This document shows, in pieces, positions 6,858 to 9,267 of a stretch of DNA of 9,267 nucleotides; the stretch's first letter is position 1; every line of letters begins with the position of its first letter. Under the pieces are notes generated by a model. The model was not told the origin of the DNA, made no database searches, and saw nothing but the letters and a program-made list of their open reading frames with translations. The translations under genes and the position numbers were made by a program. Origin of the DNA: Clostridia bacterium (GTDB lineage: Bacteria > Bacillota > Clostridia > Oscillospirales > CAG-382); the NCBI GenBank assembly GCA_900754535.1, contig CAAEDF010000126.1, forward strand, positions 1 to 9,267. Direction: 5' to 3'.

Positions 6858-7949
6858 ATGAAATGTTTGATGAAGTATCAGTGGGTAAAGCTGCCACGAA
6901 ACCATCTTCCTGAAGGTAAAGGTATTATGAACGCCTGGGCCAAGCTTGCATCCCGTGCAGCATTCCGTAAGGGACAAGCTTCTTATTGCGGACATATCAA
7001 CGCTGTGAGCCCGGGAATGTGGTCAGGAGGCGTTGTAGGACTCAAGAGCATTCTCGGCTCCAGAAGCCGCGTAAAGAGCCTTGAGGCCCTTTCTAAGCTC
7101 TCTGAGCTTGGTTATATCAGTTATTCACTAAACGCAAAGACAAAAAAGCTAACTTATCAGATAACCGATTGGGTTATTAAATGTTCCGGCGAGGAGTGTA
7201 TGGATGGTACTGTCTATGCCACCGAAGGTTATGGATTCCTCTGCCTACCCCGAAACATTACAGACAGACTTGTAGAACAACAGTATATTTTTGATGAAGC
7301 AGACGCATGGCTTGACCTCTGGTGCCACACGGTATCAGAAGATCCTGACAATGCGTTTTCTTTTTTGGCACCGATTGCTCAATTTGGCAAGTTCGGTGCC
7401 GTACTGACATTGGAAACCCTGGGACAAAGGTGGAACTGGGAAAAAACGAAGGTGTGGCGTTTCTTTCAAAAGCATGGGGATGTTTTTACGCTGCATCGCC
7501 TCCCCGGTGCCTTCGGTTGCCTCATTTTCAATAAACTGTATCCAACGGATGCAGAGGTTTCAATCCCGGAGTCTGAGAAAATCGAGCGTATAATTGCCGA
7601 AATACGCATTTTAGCGAAGAATAAGCAGAAAGTGGGTTCAGATCAAGAGAACCTCAGCAGACTGGTTGCTTTATACAGCCGTCAGCTCCTAACGGAATGC
7701 GCTGAGGAAGATGAAAACACTATGGCTCAAAATCGCGTTGCACTTTTTGACCCATATATTTTACGCGCGTATTTTTCTCACTCGAATTGTAAGAAGTGTA
7801 TATATGACTGCAAGGGTAAGAGTTTATATTACCCTCCTGTTATAGATACGAGTAAAATCCGAGGCCCGTGTGCGCCTGTGAATATAACAAAAATAGCAAA
7901 GGAGATGTTTACATATGACCCGCCAAACAGACGGAAAATCGCTGTATGA
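6858..7949 (+). CDS. Two-winged-helix protein, replication-initiator-like, with C-terminal Cys cluster (function unknown)
   Basis: This 363-residue protein is not firmly recognised. Residues about 60-105 (SILGSRSRVKSLEALSKLSE, then LGYISYSLN and KKLTYQI) look like a winged helix with a clear wing. A second DNA-binding unit appears at about 180-230 (LETLGQRWNWEKTKVWRFFQ, then KHGDVFTLHR), close to the winged helices of phage DnaD-like and Rep proteins. A charged helical stretch follows at about 235-285. The tail carries C311-x2-C314-x3-C318 and C338, a possible zinc or iron-sulfur site. ATG 6858 is chosen over the in-frame GTG at 6849 because AAAGGAGG (6842-6849) is 8 nt upstream of it and overlaps the GTG. 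The gene overlaps the next by 35 nt. By position and fold it may start element replication or control transfer genes; this is inference. Confidence 0.6.
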   Translation: MKCLMKYQWVKLPRNHLPEGKGIMNAWAKLASRAAFRKGQASYCGHINAVSPGMWSGGVVGLKSILGSRSRVKSLEALSKLSELGYISYSLNAKTKKLTYQITDWVIKCSGEECMDGTVYATEGYGFLCLPRNITDRLVEQQYIFDEADAWLDLWCHTVSEDPDNAFSFLAPIAQFGKFGAVLTLETLGQRWNWEKTKVWRFFQKHGDVFTLHRLPGAFGCLIFNKLYPTDAEVSIPESEKIERIIAEIRILAKNKQKVGSDQENLSRLVALYSRQLLTECAEEDENTMAQNRVALFDPYILRAYFSHSNCKKCIYDCKGKSLYYPPVIDTSKIRGPCAPVNITKIAKEMFTYDPPNRRKIAV

Positions 7950-8376
7950 ACAGCAAGAAGAACGCATATTAGCGCAGTCAGACGCTTTTATTTCACTTCT
8001 GACAAAGCGTGGGATCCTCGGTGATCACCAAATCGACAACGAATTGGAAATCGCACTGGGAAACCGCAAGCTTGAAAACCGAATGGAAGGAATCGTTAAG
8101 TCCAGATTGCTTTTTGACCGTGTAAATGAGGCATTGACTGTGCTCTCACATAAGCCGGGTGACGGTCAGAAACTATATGACGTGATTTATCATACCTACA
8201 TTCGTCCGGATAAACTTTCACATCTGGAGATCCTTGATGAATTGAGATTATCCGGAAGAGTTTATTATCGGCTTCGTCAGCAGGCAATCTCAATTCTTTC
8301 AATTCGTTTGTGGTCAACACCGGTTGCAGGAATGGATTTTTGGCTTGATATGCTCACTTTGTTTGAGAGCCTATAA
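7915..8376 (+). CDS. ArpU/sigma-region-4-like transcriptional regulator
   Basis: This 153-residue protein has an N-terminal helical half at about 1-80 (YEQQEERILAQ, NRKLENRMEGIVKSRLLFDR). Its C-terminal helix-turn-helix at about 86-133 contains KLYDVIYHTYIRP, LEILDELRLSGRVYYRLRQQ and AISILSIRLW. A late-operon regulator such as ArpU, or a sigma-70 region 4, has this layout: a Y-x-x-Y/L-P helix, then an S-x-x-x-YYR-recognition helix followed by A-x-x-x-L. Members of that group are known from phages and mobile elements as activators of downstream operons. ATG at 7915 has AAAGGAGA (7898-7905) 9 nt upstream and overlaps the preceding gene by 35 nt. Its last two sense codons and stop are the first unit of the 11-bp repeat array before the next promoter, suggesting it controls that promoter. 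Family is probable; target is inferred. Confidence 0.62.
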   Translation: MTRQTDGKSLYEQQEERILAQSDAFISLLTKRGILGDHQIDNELEIALGNRKLENRMEGIVKSRLLFDRVNEALTVLSHKPGDGQKLYDVIYHTYIRPDKLSHLEILDELRLSGRVYYRLRQQAISILSIRLWSTPVAGMDFWLDMLTLFESL

Positions 8377-8423
8377 AGTGCCTACAAATCGCCTATAAAA
8401 CGCCGACAAATAGCCGATGACAA
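8369..8423 (+). repeat. Five 11-bp phased direct repeats upstream of the pilin promoter
   Basis: Five contiguous units start exactly every 11 bp: GCCTATAAAGT (8369), GCCTACAAATC (8380), GCCTATAAAAC (8391), GCCGACAAATA (8402) and GCCGATGACAA (8413). GCC at positions 1-3, A at 5 and A at 8 are invariant; the consensus is GCC(T/G)A(C/T)AAA. The first unit covers the end of the regulator gene and its stop codon, and the fifth contains the -35 element. One unit per helical turn puts all copies on one DNA face, as expected for cooperative binding by a regulator contacting RNA polymerase. Confidence 0.85.
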
Positions 8424-8445
8424 GCAAAAGGAAATGTGTTATACT
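8417..8445 (+). promoter_or_regulatory. Extended -10 promoter for the pilin/transfer operon
   Basis: ATGACA (8417-8422) is a 5-of-6 match to the -35 consensus. A 17-bp spacer follows, then TATACT (8440-8445), a 5-of-6 match to -10 preceded by TG-N (8437-8439), the extended -10 motif. Transcription would start near 8452, leaving a leader of about 108 nt before the ATG at 8560. The -35 lies within the fifth 11-bp repeat. Confidence 0.8.
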
Positions 8446-8480
8446 TGTATCGTCCAATAGTGGGCTCGGGTGAAGACGAG

Positions 8481-8524
8481 GCCGTTTCTTTAAGCAGAAA
8501 TGCTTATAAGAGACGGCTTTTTTT
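8481..8524 (+). terminator. Leader terminator/attenuator hairpin with GAAA loop
   Basis: GCCGTTTCTT-TAAGCA (8481-8496) pairs with TGCTTA-T-AAGAGACGGC (8501-8517 region) around a GAAA tetraloop (8497-8500). There is one G-U pair and one bulged base. Seven T (8518-8524) follow. It lies inside the predicted leader, about 30 nt after the likely transcription start and 35 nt before the pilin ATG, so it would stop most transcripts unless relieved. Upstream, GGGCTCG (8462-8468) can pair imperfectly with CGAGGCC (8477-8483), which shares GCC with the terminator base and could compete with it. Confidence 0.85.
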
Positions 8525-8559
8525 GTTGCCCGAATTCTGAAAAAAGGAGGTACACAGGC

Positions 8560-8973
8560 ATGATTAAGCAACTCAGGCTGGGCGGTAACAAAGTTAAATC
8601 CGCCTATTGGTCGCTCGTCGGCACTGCATCGGCAATGCTCTTTTCGATGCAGCCCGTTATGGCCGCAACTATCTGGGATCGCTTCTCAGCGATTATGCAG
8701 GACATTTACGGTCAGATTGTGGCGATCAGTACCATCGTGGCAGTCACAGTAGGTGCCATTGCCCTGATTATCCGAATGGTTTCGAGAAATCAGCGTGCAG
8801 TGGACGAAGCGACGCAGTGGCTCAAGAGAATTGTGATCACTTGGATTATACCGGTTACGGTGTCCAAGCGCAGAAGAATGACGGAACCATCTTCAAGACC
8901 TATGGTTCCAGAGCTACGGCTTACGGCTCGGACATTTCGTATGGCCTCGTTAAGTACGGTACTGAAACCGTAA
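8560..8973 (+). CDS. VirB2/TrbC-like conjugative pilin, C-terminus replaced by an out-of-frame tail
   Basis: The first 97 residues look like a type IV secretion pilin subunit. There is a basic N-terminus (MIKQLRLGGNKVKSAYW) and a hydrophobic leader at about 18-36 ending in PVMAA, a likely signal-peptidase site. A short mature domain (TIWDRFSAIMQDIYGQ) is followed by a membrane helix at about 52-72, a charged loop (RMVSRNQRAVDEATQWLKR) and the start of a second membrane helix (IVITWII). From residue 98 the sequence turns abruptly into a basic, non-membrane tail of 40 residues. This tail is the wrong reading frame of a different coding sequence, so the native C-terminus is lost. ATG 8560 follows AAGGAGG (8544-8550) by 9 nt; an in-frame ATG at 8500 lies inside the terminator and is rejected. 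In the family such pilins build the conjugation channel or pilus. This copy is probably not functional, or the junction is artificial. Confidence 0.65.
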   Translation: MIKQLRLGGNKVKSAYWSLVGTASAMLFSMQPVMAATIWDRFSAIMQDIYGQIVAISTIVAVTVGAIALIIRMVSRNQRAVDEATQWLKRIVITWIIPVTVSKRRRMTEPSSRPMVPELRLTARTFRMASLSTVLKP

Positions 8974-9267
8974 CCAAATCCGGTACAGCAACCGGACTCG
9001 CTCCGGATATTGCCGGATTCGAGAGCAGTGGTCTCTGCTGCGCATCCTACGTATCTTATGTGTATTACAACTATCTGCCTAACATCGCCGGTATTGACAC
9101 CAGCGGCGTTGCGAAACCCGGTAATCCCCGTTCTGCCAGTTCCTATAACACGGCAGCGAACGCTTGGGTAGAAGCAGGTACCGCACGTAGAATCAGTTTC
9201 ACGCAAAGTGCTAACGGAGACAACTTTAACCCGAGTGAAGAGATCCCAATCGGCTCCTTGATCGTAT
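8844..9267 (+). pseudogene. Interior fragment of a secreted papain-fold (NlpC/P60 or CHAP-like) surface protein, no start, runs off the end
   Basis: In the frame starting at 8844 the sequence reads DYTGYGVQAQKNDGTIFKTY and continues without a stop to the window end, about 141 residues. It is rich in G, S, T, Y and N, as in exported Firmicute surface proteins. A cysteine pair at 9036-9041 sits in SSGLCCASYVSYVYYN, which resembles the active-site helix of NlpC/P60 or CHAP peptidases (C followed by an aromatic-V helix). EEIPIGSLIV at 9237-9266 resembles the PGDLIFF strand that follows in that fold. The catalytic histidine would lie beyond the window. No ATG, GTG or TTG with a ribosome binding site starts this frame at its natural edge; upstream it is merely open through the pilin gene. 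It is therefore a 5'-truncated piece joined to the pilin gene. The domain call is by pattern only. Confidence 0.5.

Larger units (their letters stand above)
5781..8850 (+). mobile_element. Part of a probable integrative conjugative element inserted behind lysS
   Basis: The block behind lysS holds gene families typical of Firmicute conjugative elements: two excisionase-like DUF6462-type proteins (one joined to a DUF5348-type domain), a two-winged-helix replication-like protein, an ArpU-like regulator and a VirB2/TrbC-like pilin. Isoleucine codons shift from frequent ATA in the chromosomal genes to mostly ATT/ATC here, and the ribosome binding sites become mostly AAAGGAGG-like. The left edge is put at the lysS stop because direct repeats and the dyad start there; no attachment core can be proved without the other end. 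The right edge is put where the pilin frame breaks, but the element may continue or be rearranged. No integrase, relaxase or ATPase gene is in the window, so the element type is inferred. Confidence 0.65.

Noticed and set aside
8369..8423. CRISPR-like array
   Set aside because: Units are 11 bp with no spacers, no cas gene is present, and the array merges with a promoter. It is an operator-type repeat.
8500..8559. ATG start for the pilin within the leader
   Set aside because: It sits at the loop of the terminator hairpin without a ribosome binding site; ATG 8560 has AAGGAGG at ideal spacing.
8838..8860. Programmed frameshift joining pilin and surface protein
   Set aside because: There is no slippery heptamer at the junction, and the two halves belong to unrelated protein types, so a fusion product makes little sense.

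Overview
The window looks like a piece of the chromosome of a clostridial Firmicute, possibly of the Oscillospirales/Ruminococcaceae type, into which part of an integrative conjugative element has been inserted. The host assignment rests on the gene order ftsE-ftsX-(coiled-coil M23 hydrolase)-ctpA-greA-lysS, all on the plus strand, and on the repeated AAAGGAA ribosome binding site. It is inferred from gene order and protein style, not from any database search.

Positions 1-5780 are ordinary core genome. The tail of ftsE overlaps ftsX, which starts at TTG. Next come a secreted EnvC/CwlO-like M23 endopeptidase with a long coiled coil and an S41 (CtpA) protease with a PDZ domain. Together these four make a divisome or cell-wall module: FtsEX is a membrane machine that switches on a coiled-coil murein hydrolase, and CtpA-type proteases often trim such extracytoplasmic proteins. 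The ctpA start has its Shine-Dalgarno sequence about 45 nt upstream, with a 12-bp hairpin in between that would bring the two together. GreA (transcript-cleavage factor) and LysS (class II lysyl-tRNA synthetase) follow.

Positions 5781-6019 form a gene-free boundary. They hold two TTGACAAC direct repeats 11 bp apart, a TACAG-N6-CTGTA dyad and a very strong terminator hairpin. Codon choice changes here: the chromosomal genes use ATA heavily for isoleucine, whereas the genes beyond mostly use ATT/ATC.

Positions 6020-8850 look like one end of a mobile element. Two tandem DUF6462-type excisionase-like proteins come first, the second fused to a DUF5348-type domain, and they are closed by a terminator. 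A two-winged-helix, replication-initiator-like protein with a C-terminal cysteine cluster follows, overlapping a small ArpU/sigma-region-4-like regulator. At the stop codon of that regulator begins a run of five exactly 11-bp-phased repeats (GCCTATAAA type). These run into an extended -10 promoter, then a leader with a GAAA-capped terminator hairpin, then a VirB2/TrbC-like pilin gene. This regulator, phased operator, promoter and attenuated leader ahead of a conjugation gene is the most interesting arrangement in the window.

From about 8844 to the end, the pilin frame breaks in its second or third hydrophobic segment. The sequence continues in another frame as the interior of what looks like a secreted papain-fold (NlpC/P60 or CHAP-like) surface protein, which runs off the window. 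This is either a real deletion or rearrangement, or an assembly chimera.
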